Counted from the first letter of the stretch, positions 34,154-43,654 are shown. The stretch: DNA of 64,000 bases from Sphingobium indicum BiD32 (GCF_000382885.1 NZ_CAVK010000150.1:1-64000); one strand, 5' to 3'. Numbers and translations: made by a program. The notes: generated by a model not told the origin, from the letters alone.

Positions 34154-36130
34154 ATGTCCGATGACCTGTTCGCCGCCCAGCCCACATCCTCCCCCGGCTA
34201 TGATGCCTCCGCCATTGAAGTTCTCGAAGGACTGGAACCGGTCCGTCGTCGTCCCGGCATGTATATTGGCGGTACGGACGAGCGCGCGCTGCACCATCTG
34301 GCGTCCGAAGTGCTGGACAATAGCATGGACGAGGCGGTGGCTGGCCATGCCACCCGGATCGAGGTGACGCTGGAGCCGGGCAACCGGCTGACCATCACGG
34401 ACAATGGCCGGGGCATCCCGGTCGATCCGCACCCCAAATTCCCCGGCAAGTCGGCGCTGGAGGTCATCATGACCACGCTCCATTCGGGCGGCAAGTTCAC
34501 CGACAAGGCCTATGCGACGTCGGGTGGCCTGCACGGCGTTGGTATCAGCGTGGTCAACGCCCTGTCGACCAGCACGGTCGTGGAGGTTGCCCGCAACAAG
34601 GAATTGTTCCGCCAGAGCTTTTCGCAGGGCCATCCGACCAGCACGCTCGAAAAAGTCGGCGCGGCCCCCAACCGGCGCGGCACGTCCGTCACTTTCATCC
34701 CCGATACGGAAATTTTCGGCGAGCAGAAATTCAAGCCCGCGCGGCTCCATCGCCTCGCCCGGTCCAAGGCCTATCTGTTCGCGGGCGTCGAGATACGCTG
34801 GAAATGCGCGCCGGAACTGATCAGCGACGATACGCCAGCCGAGGCCGTGTTCCAGTTTCCCGGCGGACTTGCCGATCATCTGAAAGAGCAGGTCGGCGAC
34901 CGCGAATGTGCGACCAGCATATTCTTCGCGGGCAATCAGGATTTTCCCGGCACCGCTGGCCGGGTCGAATGGGCGGTCGCCTGGCCGCTCTGGTCCGATG
35001 GCAGCTATAGCTGGTATTGCAACACCATCCCGACGCCCGATGGCGGCACCCATGAAGCGGGGCTGCGCACCGCTCTGGTCAAGGGCATCCGCGCCTTTGG
35101 CGACCTGATCGGCCAGAAAAAGGCCAAGGACATCACCGCCGACGACATCATGACGTCATCGGAAATCATGCTGTCCGTGTTCATCCGCGATCCGCAATTT
35201 CAGAGCCAGACCAAGGATCGCCTCACCAGCCCGGACGCCGCGCGGCTGGTGGAAAATGCGGTGCGCGACCATTTCGACCATTTCCTCACCGACCATATGG
35301 ATCGCGGCAAGGCGCTGCTGGCCTATGTCATCGACCGGATGGACGAGCGGCTGAAGCGCAAGCAGGAAAAGGACGTCAAGCGCAAGACAGCGACCAGCGC
35401 GCGCAAGCTGCGCCTGCCCGGCAAGCTGACCGACTGTTCGACCGACAATCCCGAAGGCACCGAGATATTTCTGGTCGAAGGCGATTCGGCAGGCGGCTCC
35501 GCCAAACAGGCGCGCGACCGCAAGACGCAGGCGATCCTGCCCCTGCGGGGCAAGATATTGAACGTCGCGTCGGCCAACAATGCCAAGATCCTGGCCAATC
35601 AGGAAATTGCCGACATGATCCTGGCGCTGGGCTGCGGCACGCGCAAGGACTGCAACCCCGACAATCTGCGCTATGACCGCATCGTCATCATGACTGACGC
35701 AGACGTGGACGGCGCGCATATCGCGACATTGCTGATGACCTTCTTCTTTCAGGAAATGCCCGAACTGGTGCGGCGCGGGCATCTCTATCTGGCGCAGCCG
35801 CCGCTCTACCGCATCGTGGCGGGCGGCAAGAGCCTCTATGCCAAGGATGATGCGCATCGCGAGGAATTGATGCGCAAGGAATTCAAGGGCAAGAAGGTCG
35901 AGGTCAGCCGCTTCAAGGGGCTGGGCGAGATGAACCCGATGCAGCTGCGCGAAACCACCATGGACCCCAAGACCCGCAGCCTGATCCGCATCACCCTGCC
36001 CGCCGATGTCGAGGAACGCGCCAGCGTGCGCGATCTGGTCGATCGGTTGATGGGCACCAACCCTGCGCACCGCTTCGCCTTCATTCAGGAAAATGCGGCG
36101 GCAGTGGACGAGGAAGCGATCGACGCATGA
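34154..36130 (+). CDS. parE: DNA topoisomerase IV subunit B
   Basis: A 658-aa GyrB/ParE ATPase subunit pairing with ParC (14057-16384). The GHKL ATP site is visible (EVLDNSMDEAVAGHA, TITDNGRGIPVDPHP, GGLHGVGISVVNALS). The TOPRIM domain includes EIFLVEGDSAGGSAKQARDRK and MTDADVDGAHIATLL, and the C-terminal part has FKGLGEMNPMQLRETTMDP. ParE rather than GyrB is favoured by the total length and by ParE-like segments such as YSWYCNTIPTPDGGTHEAGL. Confidence 0.95.
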   Translation: MSDDLFAAQPTSSPGYDASAIEVLEGLEPVRRRPGMYIGGTDERALHHLASEVLDNSMDEAVAGHATRIEVTLEPGNRLTITDNGRGIPVDPHPKFPGKSALEVIMTTLHSGGKFTDKAYATSGGLHGVGISVVNALSTSTVVEVARNKELFRQSFSQGHPTSTLEKVGAAPNRRGTSVTFIPDTEIFGEQKFKPARLHRLARSKAYLFAGVEIRWKCAPELISDDTPAEAVFQFPGGLADHLKEQVGDRECATSIFFAGNQDFPGTAGRVEWAVAWPLWSDGSYSWYCNTIPTPDGGTHEAGLRTALVKGIRAFGDLIGQKKAKDITADDIMTSSEIMLSVFIRDPQFQSQTKDRLTSPDAARLVENAVRDHFDHFLTDHMDRGKALLAYVIDRMDERLKRKQEKDVKRKTATSARKLRLPGKLTDCSTDNPEGTEIFLVEGDSAGGSAKQARDRKTQAILPLRGKILNVASANNAKILANQEIADMILALGCGTRKDCNPDNLRYDRIVIMTDADVDGAHIATLLMTFFFQEMPELVRRGHLYLAQPPLYRIVAGGKSLYAKDDAHREELMRKEFKGKKVEVSRFKGLGEMNPMQLRETTMDPKTRSLIRITLPADVEERASVRDLVDRLMGTNPAHRFAFIQENAAAVDEEAIDA

Positions 36131-36151
36131 GGGGCCGTTTAACCCCGGCAC

Positions 36152-36225
36152 CCGTTCGCTTCGAGCGTAGTCGAGAAGCCGCTTGGTCTGCTTTCGCGTT
36201 TCTCGACTGCGCTCGAAACGAACGG
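36152..36225. repeat. Long inverted repeat, CCGTTCG-TCGAG family
   Basis: Two 27-base arms (36152-36178 and 36199-36225), beginning CCGTTCGCTTCGAG and ending CTCGAAACGAACGG, match as inverted copies with three differences around a 20-bp centre. The window's last 30 bases begin with a related CCCGTTCG element. It separates parE from the serine hydrolase gene. Confidence 0.8.
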
Positions 36226-36234
36226 ATTTAGCGT

Positions 36235-37509
36235 GTGCGGCTCTGGTTGACCCTCATCACCCTGTTTGTGATTTTTCTGCCGACCGGCAGCCTTGCCCAA
36301 CCCACTGTCGCCTATCAGCAACGGGCATCGCAACTGCTCGACATGCTCAGCGCCCCTGGCGGCGAGGACAGCTATTTCTCGACCCTTTTCCTGGACGCGG
36401 TGCCGGTGGCGCAATGGCGCGCGCTGGCGGCCGATCTGCGCAAACAGCATGGCAAGCCAGTCGCACGCGGGGCGGTGCAGGTGGAAAGCCCGACGACGGG
36501 CGTGGTGGAAATCCGCTATGAGCGGGCGACGATCGGCTTCACGCTGGTGATCGCGCCGCAAGCGCCCAACCGCGTCATCGGCCTGCAACTGGTGGGCGCG
36601 CGGCAAAGCGGTGACAGCATGGACAAGCTATTGGCCGACATCGCCGCCCTGCCGGGTCATGCCGCTCTGTCGATAGCCCGGCTGGGCGAGGCTGGACCGG
36701 TCTGGCTGCATGGCCATCGCGACGACGCGCTGATGGCCACCGGGTCATCGTTCAAACTCTATATAATGGCGGAACTCGCCCGCGCTGTGGCAGCCGGAGA
36801 ACGGCGCTGGAGCGATGTGATCCCGCTGGAACACAAGAGCTTTTCGGGACGGTTGCTGACAAGCCCGGATGGTGCGCCGATGACGCTGCACAGTCTGGCG
36901 CTGGCGATGATCGCGGAGAGCGACAATAGCGCGGCTGACACGCTGTTGCTGGCGCTGGGGCGGGCGCGGGTGGATGCGATGGTCGGGTTGAGCGGCCATG
37001 CCCGCCCGGCGGCGACGCTACCGTTACTGGCTACGGCGGAGGCGTTCGCACTCAAAATGCCCGCCAATGCCGATCTTGCGCGCCGCTATGCCACAGCCAC
37101 GCCAGACGCGCGCCGCGCGCTGATCGCCGCGAACGCCAAACGGCTGACGGCGGGTGCTGTGGACATCGGCACTGTCGCGGAAATGCCGACCGCGATCGAC
37201 AGTATCGAATGGTTCGCCACGCCGCGCGATATGGTTCACCTGCTCGACTGGCTGCGGCGCAACGGCGGCGATGTTCTGCCGATCCTGGCGGTCAATCCCG
37301 GCATCGCGCCCGCCGACGCGAAACGCTGGCGCTATCTGGGCTATAAGGGCGGATCGGAGGCGGGCGTCATCGCCATGAATTTTCTGGCGCAGGGACAGGA
37401 TGGTCGCTGGTTCGCGATTGCGGCCAGCTGGAACGATGGCACCGCCCGCGTCGATGAGCCGCGCTTCATTGCGCTGATGACCCGCGCGCTGAACCTGCTC
37501 GCCCGATAA
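36235..37509 (+). CDS. Secreted serine hydrolase, class A beta-lactamase-like
   Basis: A 424-aa exported protein with a signal peptide (LTLITLFVIFLPTGSLA). Residues about 25-150 are a region I do not recognise. The rest is a penicillin-binding fold with S171-S-F-K174, S229-D-N231 and K371-G-G, the three active-site motifs of class A-type serine hydrolases. I cannot place the Glu166-type general base, so beta-lactamase activity is not assured; a peptidoglycan- or ester-directed role is possible. GTG 36235 is the apparent start; it lies directly after a palindromic repeat. Confidence 0.78.
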   Translation: MRLWLTLITLFVIFLPTGSLAQPTVAYQQRASQLLDMLSAPGGEDSYFSTLFLDAVPVAQWRALAADLRKQHGKPVARGAVQVESPTTGVVEIRYERATIGFTLVIAPQAPNRVIGLQLVGARQSGDSMDKLLADIAALPGHAALSIARLGEAGPVWLHGHRDDALMATGSSFKLYIMAELARAVAAGERRWSDVIPLEHKSFSGRLLTSPDGAPMTLHSLALAMIAESDNSAADTLLLALGRARVDAMVGLSGHARPAATLPLLATAEAFALKMPANADLARRYATATPDARRALIAANAKRLTAGAVDIGTVAEMPTAIDSIEWFATPRDMVHLLDWLRRNGGDVLPILAVNPGIAPADAKRWRYLGYKGGSEAGVIAMNFLAQGQDGRWFAIAASWNDGTARVDEPRFIALMTRALNLLAR

Positions 37510-37544
37510 TATTGAACTGAAGGGACAGGCTTCAGCGCGGCGGA

Positions 37545-37685
37545 TCAATCATCATCATTCAGGATGCGCAGCGCCGAACCGTCGGGATCGTCAAATTGCC
37601 CGGCCGTCAGCGCCCAGAAGAAGGCACCAAGCCCGACCAGTCCCAGCAGCAGGGCAATGGGAATGAGGAGGGCAAGGCCGATCAT
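37545..37685 (-). CDS. ccoS: cbb3 oxidase maturation protein CcoS
   Basis: A 46-aa membrane protein with one N-terminal span (MIGLALLIPIALLLGLVGLG), then FFWALTAGQFDDPDGSALRIL, the diagnostic CcoS segment. It is needed for cofactor insertion (haem b and copper) into CcoN. The start overlaps the ccoI stop by 4 bp. It is the last gene of the ccoNOQP-GHIS cluster. Confidence 0.9.
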   Translation of the reverse strand: MIGLALLIPIALLLGLVGLGAFFWALTAGQFDDPDGSALRILNDDD

Positions 37686-39820
37686 CGCGCAGCCCGCCGC
37701 AAACGCAGGGCATTGGCAATGACGATCAACGACGAACTGGACATGGCCAGAGCAGCGACCAGGGGGGTGACAAGCCCGGCAATCGCCAGCGGCACCGCCA
37801 ATATATTATAGCCCACAGCGAGCAGGAAATTCTGACGCACCACCGCCAGCGTGCGCCGCGCCGCACGCACGGCAACCGCGACGGATGCCAGGCTGTCGCC
37901 CAGAAACACGACATCGGCGGCCAACTGGCTGACATCACTGGCCGAGGATGGGGCCAGGCTGACATGCCCCGCCGCGAGCGCGGGACCATCATTCAGGCCA
38001 TCCCCCACCATCAGCACACGATGCCCCTGCGCCTTGAGCCGCTCGATCATCGCCAGCTTGGCCTGCGGGCTCATATGGCCCGTCGCCAACATGCCCGTCG
38101 CGACGGCGACATCGTGCAGCGCCTGGGGCCGGTCGCCGCTCGCGATGATGGGATCAAGGCCAAGAGTCCGCAGGTCGGCTGCCGTCGCGGCGGCGTCGGG
38201 ACGCAGCATGTCGGCAAAGGTCAGCAGAATATGGCGCTCGCCCTCCCGATATTCCGTGGAAAGGCTGGTCCAGTTGCCCGCATGTTCCGGCCGGGCAAGC
38301 GATACGGCCCTTCCCTGCCACAGCCCGCTTACGCCAACGCCAGCATCCTCGCGCAGGTCGGACAGCGTGGCGGCGGTGACGCCCTGTCTTTGCAGCGCCT
38401 CGGCCAGTGCCGCGCTCAGCGGATGGCGGCTGGCACGGGCCAGTGCCAGCACGACGGGCCGGGCATCGGACGGCAGCGCATCGAGGTTCACGGGCATGGG
38501 CCGACCGAGCGTCAACGTGCCGGTCTTGTCGAAAATCGCGCGGTCTGCCTCGGCCAGCCGCTCCAGCGCGGACCCGTCCTTCACCAATATGCCGCGCCGC
38601 ATCAGCGCGCCGCACGCCACCACCTGCGCGGCAGGCACAGCCAGGCCAAGGGCGCAGGGACAGGTGATCAGCAGCACGGCGGTGGCGATCAGCAGCGCCT
38701 GATGCAGGCCAGCGCCCGCGATCATCCACCCTGCAAACGACAGGGCGGCCAGCAGATGTACGGCAGGCGCGTAAAGCCGCGCGGCCCGGTCGGCAATGCG
38801 GACATAGCGTGACTTGCCCTGCCCTGCCGCGTCCATCATCCGGGCTATATCGGCGATCAGCGTATCCGCACCCGCGGCGCGCACGACGACGCTCAGCGGC
38901 CCGTCCATATTGAGCGCACCGGCATGAACGCCGTCGCCGACCCCGACCGCCATCGGCTGGCTCTCGCCAGTCAGGAAAGCAAGATCGACGCTGCTCTTGC
39001 CTTCGCGAATTTCGCCATCGGCCGCGAAGCGTTCGCCCGCCGCCACCTGCATCATCATGCCCGGCACCAGCGCCCGCGCGGCGACCCAGCGACGCTGCCC
39101 CGCTTCGATCACATAGGCACCCGGTGCGGTCTGGCGCAGCAGCGCGGCGACGCCATCGCGCGCCCGGCCACGCATCATGGCGTCAAGGCATCGTCCGGCC
39201 AGCAGGAAGGTCAGCAACATCACCGCGCCGTCGAACCAGGCATGGGCGCCACCGGTGATCGTCTCATAAAGGCTCATGCCGGTTGCCAGCAGCACCCCGA
39301 TGCTGATCGGCACGTCCATATTGGTGCGCCCCGCGCGCAGCGCAGCGATGGCGGAACGGAAGAAGGGCTGCCCGGCATAGGCGACGGTCGGCAGGGCGAT
39401 CAGGGCGGACAGCCAGTGAAACAGTTCACGGGTCGCGCCCATCGCCCCGGACCAGATCGATACCGACAGCAGCATGATGTTCATCGACGCAAAGCCCGCG
39501 ACGGCAAGCGCGCGCAACAGTCGCTTGTCCTGCGCACTCTCCACGTCGATCGTCGGATCGGCCAGTGGCTCGGCGGCAAAGCCGATGCCCGCAATTGCCG
39601 CGCGCAGGTCCGGCACGGTCAGCGCCGGATCATGGGTGATGGCGACACGCCGGGCCGAATAGTTGACGCGCGCGGCATGGATACCCGGCAACATGGTCAG
39701 CCCGCGCTCGACCTTGGCGATGCAGCCGGCGCAATGCATGTCGGGCACCGCGAATATGCTATGGGCCGTGTCCCGCACGACCGGATCGGGCGACAAGGTG
39801 ACAGGCACGCCCTGCATCAT
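37682..39820 (-). CDS. ccoI: Copper P1B-type ATPase for cbb3 oxidase assembly (FixI/CcoI)
   Basis: A 712-aa heavy-metal ATPase delivering copper for the CcoN binuclear centre. An N-terminal HMA domain carries MHCAGC; the membrane CPC motif is in LLITCPCALGLA; phosphorylation motif DKTGTLTLG; TGES-type loop FLTGESQPM; hinge MVGDGLNDGPALA; and the ATP-binding HP in ASRHPLS. Residue count and context fit FixI rather than a detoxifying CopA. ATG 39820 overlaps the ccoH stop as ATGA (a second ATG follows at 39817). Confidence 0.93.
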   Translation of the reverse strand: MMQGVPVTLSPDPVVRDTAHSIFAVPDMHCAGCIAKVERGLTMLPGIHAARVNYSARRVAITHDPALTVPDLRAAIAGIGFAAEPLADPTIDVESAQDKRLLRALAVAGFASMNIMLLSVSIWSGAMGATRELFHWLSALIALPTVAYAGQPFFRSAIAALRAGRTNMDVPISIGVLLATGMSLYETITGGAHAWFDGAVMLLTFLLAGRCLDAMMRGRARDGVAALLRQTAPGAYVIEAGQRRWVAARALVPGMMMQVAAGERFAADGEIREGKSSVDLAFLTGESQPMAVGVGDGVHAGALNMDGPLSVVVRAAGADTLIADIARMMDAAGQGKSRYVRIADRAARLYAPAVHLLAALSFAGWMIAGAGLHQALLIATAVLLITCPCALGLAVPAAQVVACGALMRRGILVKDGSALERLAEADRAIFDKTGTLTLGRPMPVNLDALPSDARPVVLALARASRHPLSAALAEALQRQGVTAATLSDLREDAGVGVSGLWQGRAVSLARPEHAGNWTSLSTEYREGERHILLTFADMLRPDAAATAADLRTLGLDPIIASGDRPQALHDVAVATGMLATGHMSPQAKLAMIERLKAQGHRVLMVGDGLNDGPALAAGHVSLAPSSASDVSQLAADVVFLGDSLASVAVAVRAARRTLAVVRQNFLLAVGYNILAVPLAIAGLVTPLVAALAMSSSSLIVIANALRLRRAAR

Positions 39821-40272
39821 CCGTTCCTTTCCAGAAAGCGCATGTCCTGGCCGTCGGCCTGAACGGTCCAGTGGATGATCCATCGCCCAGCGGGCAGCGG
39901 GGTTACCGCGCGCCAGTGGCCGTCCGCCTGCGCCTCAAAGCGCAAAGGAATGTCGGCAGCGCGCCCCAGCGGATGTTCGGCCGTCGCGCTGACCGACGTC
40001 GGCGTCGCGCTTGGCCCAACCAGCGTCAGCACCAGATGGCGTCCGGCGTCCAGGCGCGTTTCCTGCCGCCAGCCAAGGGCATCCTGCCGTCGCGCCATGG
40101 CGAGCCAGTCATTGAAGCGCTGGCTCGCGACATAGCTATTGTCGACCACCGTGCCGCCGAAGCCCCCAACGGCGTAACTGGCCATCAGGACATTCACCGC
40201 GATGACCACGGCAAAGAAGCTGACGAAGATCGCCGCGACATGGCGACCGTTGAGGCGAAAGCTGGACATCAT
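39817..40272 (-). CDS. ccoH: cbb3 oxidase assembly protein FixH/CcoH
   Basis: A 151-aa protein with one N-terminal membrane span (VAAIFVSFFAVVIAVNVLMA) and a periplasmic domain. The segment SYAVGGFGGTVVDNSYVASQ is a typical FixH feature, and HWRAVTPLPAGRW is near the end. FixH stabilises subunits during oxidase assembly. It overlaps ccoG (ATGA) upstream and ccoI downstream. Confidence 0.9.
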   Translation of the reverse strand: MMSSFRLNGRHVAAIFVSFFAVVIAVNVLMASYAVGGFGGTVVDNSYVASQRFNDWLAMARRQDALGWRQETRLDAGRHLVLTLVGPSATPTSVSATAEHPLGRAADIPLRFEAQADGHWRAVTPLPAGRWIIHWTVQADGQDMRFLERNG

Positions 40273-41699
40273 TGCGGCCTTTCAAAATGAGCGGCTTCGC
40301 GGTCGGTGCCACCTTCGCGATCGGTCGCGCGAACGGTGAAGGCGAAATCCTGGCGCGCAGGCCCGGCGCCGGGCACGGCGAGGAAGATGCGCAACTTGGC
40401 CACGCTGTCGGCCGGGACGATCGTGTCGATCGCGGCGCGAGCGTCGCCCCTGTCGTCACGGTCGGTCCACAGGCTGGCGCCCGGCAGTCCTTCTACCGCG
40501 ACGCGCATGGTCCGGGGACGCGATTCCATGTTGCGCAACTTGACCATATAGGCGTTGCGGATAGCGCCGTCGGACAGGCGCACGGCAATCGGGTTGCGAT
40601 CCTGCTGCGCGCTGATGTCGATGCGCGTACGGGTTCCCAGCGCAAACAGCATCGCCCCACCAATCCCACTCCACAGCGTGAGATAGACCAGGGTGCGAAC
40701 GTGCAGCAGTGACCGGATGACCGAGCGTGGGGCACGGCCCGCCTTTTCGGCAGTGGCGTCATCTTCGGTGCAATAGTCGATCAATCCGCGTGGCCGCCCG
40801 ACCTGCGCCATCACCTTGTCGCAGGCGTCGATACAGAGCGCGCAGGTGATGCAGCCGATCTGCGGTCCTTCGCGTATGTCGATGCCGGTGGGGCAGACCG
40901 CGACGCACTGGTCGCAGTCGATGCAGTCGCCAAAGGCGTCGGGTTGCGCCTGCGCCTTCTTCAGGCTGCCCCGCCGTTCGCCCCGCCAATGCTTGTAGGT
41001 GACGACCAGCGACTTTTCATCGAGCATCGCGGTCTGGATACGCGGCCACGGGCACATATAGATGCACACCTGTTCGCGCATGAAGCCGCCCAGGACGAAG
41101 GTGGTCGCGGTCAGGACGGCGACGGTGGCATAGGCGACGGTCGCTGCCGTTCCTGTCCAGAACTGGTGCTGGAGCGTCGGCGCGTCGGCGAAATAGAATA
41201 TCCACGCGCCGCCGGTGCCAAAGGCGATGACCAGCCAGACGCTCCATTTGGCGATCCGCCGGGCGATCTTGGAAATGCTCCAGGGTGCTTTGGCGAGACG
41301 TATCTGGGCGTTGCGATCGCCATCCATGAACCGTTCGACATGCTGGTAGAGGTCGGTCCACACCGTTTGGGGACAGGCATAGCCGCACCATGCGCGCCCG
41401 ACAGCGGAGGTCACCAGGAACAGGCCGATACCCGCCATCACGAGCAGGCCCGCGACATAATAGAATTCATGCGGCCATATCTCGATCGCGAACATGTAGA
41501 AGCGACGATTGGCCAGGTCGATCAGCACCGCCTGATCGGGCGCATAGGGTCCGCGATCCCAACGCAGCCAGGGGGTGATCCAGTAGATGGCGAGCGTGAC
41601 CACCATGACCGCCCATTTGAGGCGACGGTAAAAGCCATCGATCGCCTTGGGATAGACGCCCTTGCGCTTTTCGTAGAGGGACAGGGGAGCGGTGGTCAT
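40269..41699 (-). CDS. ccoG: cbb3 oxidase accessory iron-sulfur protein FixG/CcoG
   Basis: A 476-aa membrane protein with about five spans and two 4Fe-4S clusters: CIDCDQCVAVCP and CITCALCIDACDK near residues 260-300. GRAWCGYACPQTVWTDLY and CIYMCPWPRIQTAM are FixG/NapH-like motifs, and the C-terminal Ig-like domain follows. FixG is a copper reductase that helps deliver copper to CcoN. ATG 41699 is chosen; the open frame continues upstream only because it reads through a palindromic repeat (41706-41826). Confidence 0.93.
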   Translation of the reverse strand: MTTAPLSLYEKRKGVYPKAIDGFYRRLKWAVMVVTLAIYWITPWLRWDRGPYAPDQAVLIDLANRRFYMFAIEIWPHEFYYVAGLLVMAGIGLFLVTSAVGRAWCGYACPQTVWTDLYQHVERFMDGDRNAQIRLAKAPWSISKIARRIAKWSVWLVIAFGTGGAWIFYFADAPTLQHQFWTGTAATVAYATVAVLTATTFVLGGFMREQVCIYMCPWPRIQTAMLDEKSLVVTYKHWRGERRGSLKKAQAQPDAFGDCIDCDQCVAVCPTGIDIREGPQIGCITCALCIDACDKVMAQVGRPRGLIDYCTEDDATAEKAGRAPRSVIRSLLHVRTLVYLTLWSGIGGAMLFALGTRTRIDISAQQDRNPIAVRLSDGAIRNAYMVKLRNMESRPRTMRVAVEGLPGASLWTDRDDRGDARAAIDTIVPADSVAKLRIFLAVPGAGPARQDFAFTVRATDREGGTDREAAHFERPQ

Positions 41700-41705
41700 T
41701 CCCCC

Positions 41706-41826
41706 ATTCCTCCCCTGCAAGGGGAGGTGGCAGCGCGCAGCGCTGCCGGAGGGAGCGTGCGTTGACGCGCGCGCCCTCCGCCAATCGCTTCGCGATCGGT
41801 CCCCCTCCCGGAAACAGGCAGGAATT
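41706..41826. repeat. Palindromic element between ccoP and ccoG
   Basis: ATTCCTCCCCTGCAAGGGGAGG opens the element, followed by a GGCAGCGCGCAGCGCTGCC hairpin and GGAGGG, then CCCTCCG, CAATCGCTTCGCGATCGG and a degraded right end (CCCCCTCCCGGAAACAGGCAGGAATT). It has the same plan as 8667-8790 and 59870-60017. It fills the only sizeable gap within the cco operon. Confidence 0.85.
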
Positions 41827-41841
41827 TGGAGCAGGGAATGA

Positions 41842-42732
41842 TCATCGCGGCGCAGCCTCGCCCCCGCCCAGGCTGTGGACATAGACCGCGAGCATCCGTA
41901 CCGTCGCCGCGTCCAGCCTGTCGCCCCAGCGTGGCATCACGCCCTGGCGGCTGTTCCACACGGTCTGGTGCAGGGATTCCCCGTCGCCGCCATAAAGCCA
42001 TATGCCGTCGGTCAGCTTGGGTGCGCCCAACTGACGATTGCCCTCGCCTGCTACGCCGTGACAGACCGCGCAATTGTCGGCAAAGAGCGTCGCCCCGCGC
42101 TGCGAAGCCGCGTCACCCTTCTGCTGGCCGCTGATGGTGCGGACATGGGCAACGACATCGTCGACCTGCTGCGCCGTCATCAACTGGTCGCGGCCAAAAG
42201 CAGGCATTATCGAAATGCGGGTTTCGGCATGATCGGGATTGCGAATGCCATCAACAATCGTCTTTTCGATGGTGGCAAGATCGCCGCCCCACAACCAGTC
42301 GTCGTCATTGAGATTGGGATAGCCCTTCGACCCGGCCGCGCCGGACCCATGACACTGGACGCAATGCACTTTGAAGGCGGCACGGCCACCCTCGACCGCC
42401 GCCTGCATCAGCGCGGGCCTGGCCGGAAGTTCATCAATCGGGGTCGCGGCGATGGCACGGTGGATCGGCGCCACCTTCTCCGCCTGCGTCGCCATCTCCC
42501 GCGCCAGATCGCCACGGCTGGACCAGCCCAGCATCCCGGTGGTGTAGCTGTCGATCAGCGGCCACGCCGGATAGGCGACGACATAACCGATCGAAAAGAG
42601 GATGCAGGCATAGAATGTCCACAGCCACCAGCGCGGCAGGGGCGTATCGAGTTCCTCAATCCCGTCCCACTCATGCCCCATGGTCGGGGTTCCGGTGGGC
42701 TGGTCAATCTTGCTTCTGGTCGGGTCAGCCAT
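41842..42732 (-). CDS. ccoP: cbb3 cytochrome c oxidase subunit III (dihaem CcoP)
   Basis: A 296-aa dihaem cytochrome c subunit. The N-terminal membrane helix (WWLWTFYACILFSIGYVVAY) follows EWDGIEELDTPLPRWW, the standard CcoP entry. Haem c motifs are CVQCH at 124-128 and CAVCH at 221-225, each with a downstream Met ligand (SIMPAFG, GVMPRWG). It passes electrons from soluble cytochrome c to CcoO. ATG 42732 lies within the ccoQ 3' end (8-bp overlap). Confidence 0.95.
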   Translation of the reverse strand: MADPTRSKIDQPTGTPTMGHEWDGIEELDTPLPRWWLWTFYACILFSIGYVVAYPAWPLIDSYTTGMLGWSSRGDLAREMATQAEKVAPIHRAIAATPIDELPARPALMQAAVEGGRAAFKVHCVQCHGSGAAGSKGYPNLNDDDWLWGGDLATIEKTIVDGIRNPDHAETRISIMPAFGRDQLMTAQQVDDVVAHVRTISGQQKGDAASQRGATLFADNCAVCHGVAGEGNRQLGAPKLTDGIWLYGGDGESLHQTVWNSRQGVMPRWGDRLDAATVRMLAVYVHSLGGGEAAPR

Positions 42733-42898
42733 GGTCGCTTCCCTTCGCTTCACTGTCGGTGAGGATCATCATGGCGGCGTCGCTGCTGCGGCGCTTGCCG
42801 CCGGGACGGAAATGCCAGCCGATGAGGATCAGATATAGGAGGCCCATGAAAACCAGACCCCAGCTGTCTGCGAAATGCCGCATAGCGTCATAGCTCAT
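42725..42898 (-). CDS. ccoQ: cbb3 oxidase subunit IV CcoQ
   Basis: A 57-aa small membrane subunit starting [20 protein letters not shown], with one membrane helix ([17 protein letters not shown]) followed by [12 protein letters not shown]. CcoQ stabilises the CcoP-CcoNO contact. It overlaps ccoO (ATGA) and ccoP. The pattern and position leave little doubt. Confidence 0.93.
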   Translation of the reverse strand: MSYDAMRHFADSWGLVFMGLLYLILIGWHFRPGGKRRSSDAAMMILTDSEAKGSDHG

Positions 42899-43641
42899 CG
42901 CGGTTTCTCCTGCGGGGCTGCCGCATCGACATCAACCAGCGTGCCGATCATCTGGAGATAGGCGACCAGCGCATCCATTTCGGTCAGCTTGGCCGGATCG
43001 CCGTCGAAATCGCGCACCTGCGCCTTGGGATAGCGTTTCACCAGCGCCGTGCTGTCAGCGGTGGGATCGGCCTGCGCCTTCAAATCCTCATTGGCGGCGG
43101 CGATGGCGGCCTTGTCATAGGGGACGCCAACGCGCGACAGGGCGGTCAGGTCGCCGCTCATATCGCCTGCCTTGAGTTCGCGTTCCGCCAGGAAAGGATA
43201 GGTCGGCATGATCGATTCCGGCACGACGGCGCGCGGATCGACCAGATGCTGGACATGCCATTCATCCGAATAGCGGCCGCCCACGCGCGCCAGGTCCGGC
43301 CCGGTGCGCTTGGACCCCCACTGGAAGGGATGATCATACATGCTTTCGGCGGCCAGGCTGTAATGGCCGTATCGTTCGACTTCATCGCGGAACGGGCGGA
43401 CCATCTGGCTATGGCAGTTGTAGCAGCCTTCGCGGATGTAGATATTGCGCCCGGCCAGTTCGAGCGGGGTGTAGGGGCGCATCCCCTCCACCTTCTCGAT
43501 CGTGGAGTCGATCCAGAAGAGCGGCGCGATCTCCACGATGCCGCCAATGGCGACGACGATCAGCGACGCGATGCCCAGCAGGGAGACGTTACGCTCCAAT
43601 CGGCCATGATCGAAAAATTTGCGTTTTGTCTTGGTTTCCAT
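42895..43641 (-). CDS. ccoO: cbb3 cytochrome c oxidase subunit II (monohaem CcoO)
   Basis: A 248-aa membrane-anchored monohaem cytochrome c. The N-terminal helix ([21 protein letters not shown]) precedes the periplasmic domain; the haem motif is CYNCH at 73-77, in [14 protein letters not shown], with the Met ligand probably in [27 protein letters not shown] is a family hallmark. It lies 13 bp downstream of ccoN. Confidence 0.95.
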   Translation of the reverse strand: METKTKRKFFDHGRLERNVSLLGIASLIVVAIGGIVEIAPLFWIDSTIEKVEGMRPYTPLELAGRNIYIREGCYNCHSQMVRPFRDEVERYGHYSLAAESMYDHPFQWGSKRTGPDLARVGGRYSDEWHVQHLVDPRAVVPESIMPTYPFLAERELKAGDMSGDLTALSRVGVPYDKAAIAAANEDLKAQADPTADSTALVKRYPKAQVRDFDGDPAKLTEMDALVAYLQMIGTLVDVDAAAPQEKPR

Positions 43642-43654
43642 GTCGGTGTCTCCG

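Noticed and set aside
41700-41882. Upstream extension of ccoG through the repeat
   Set aside because: CcoG homology starts at the ATG at 41699, and the added residues derive from the palindromic element and from DNA antisense to ccoP.
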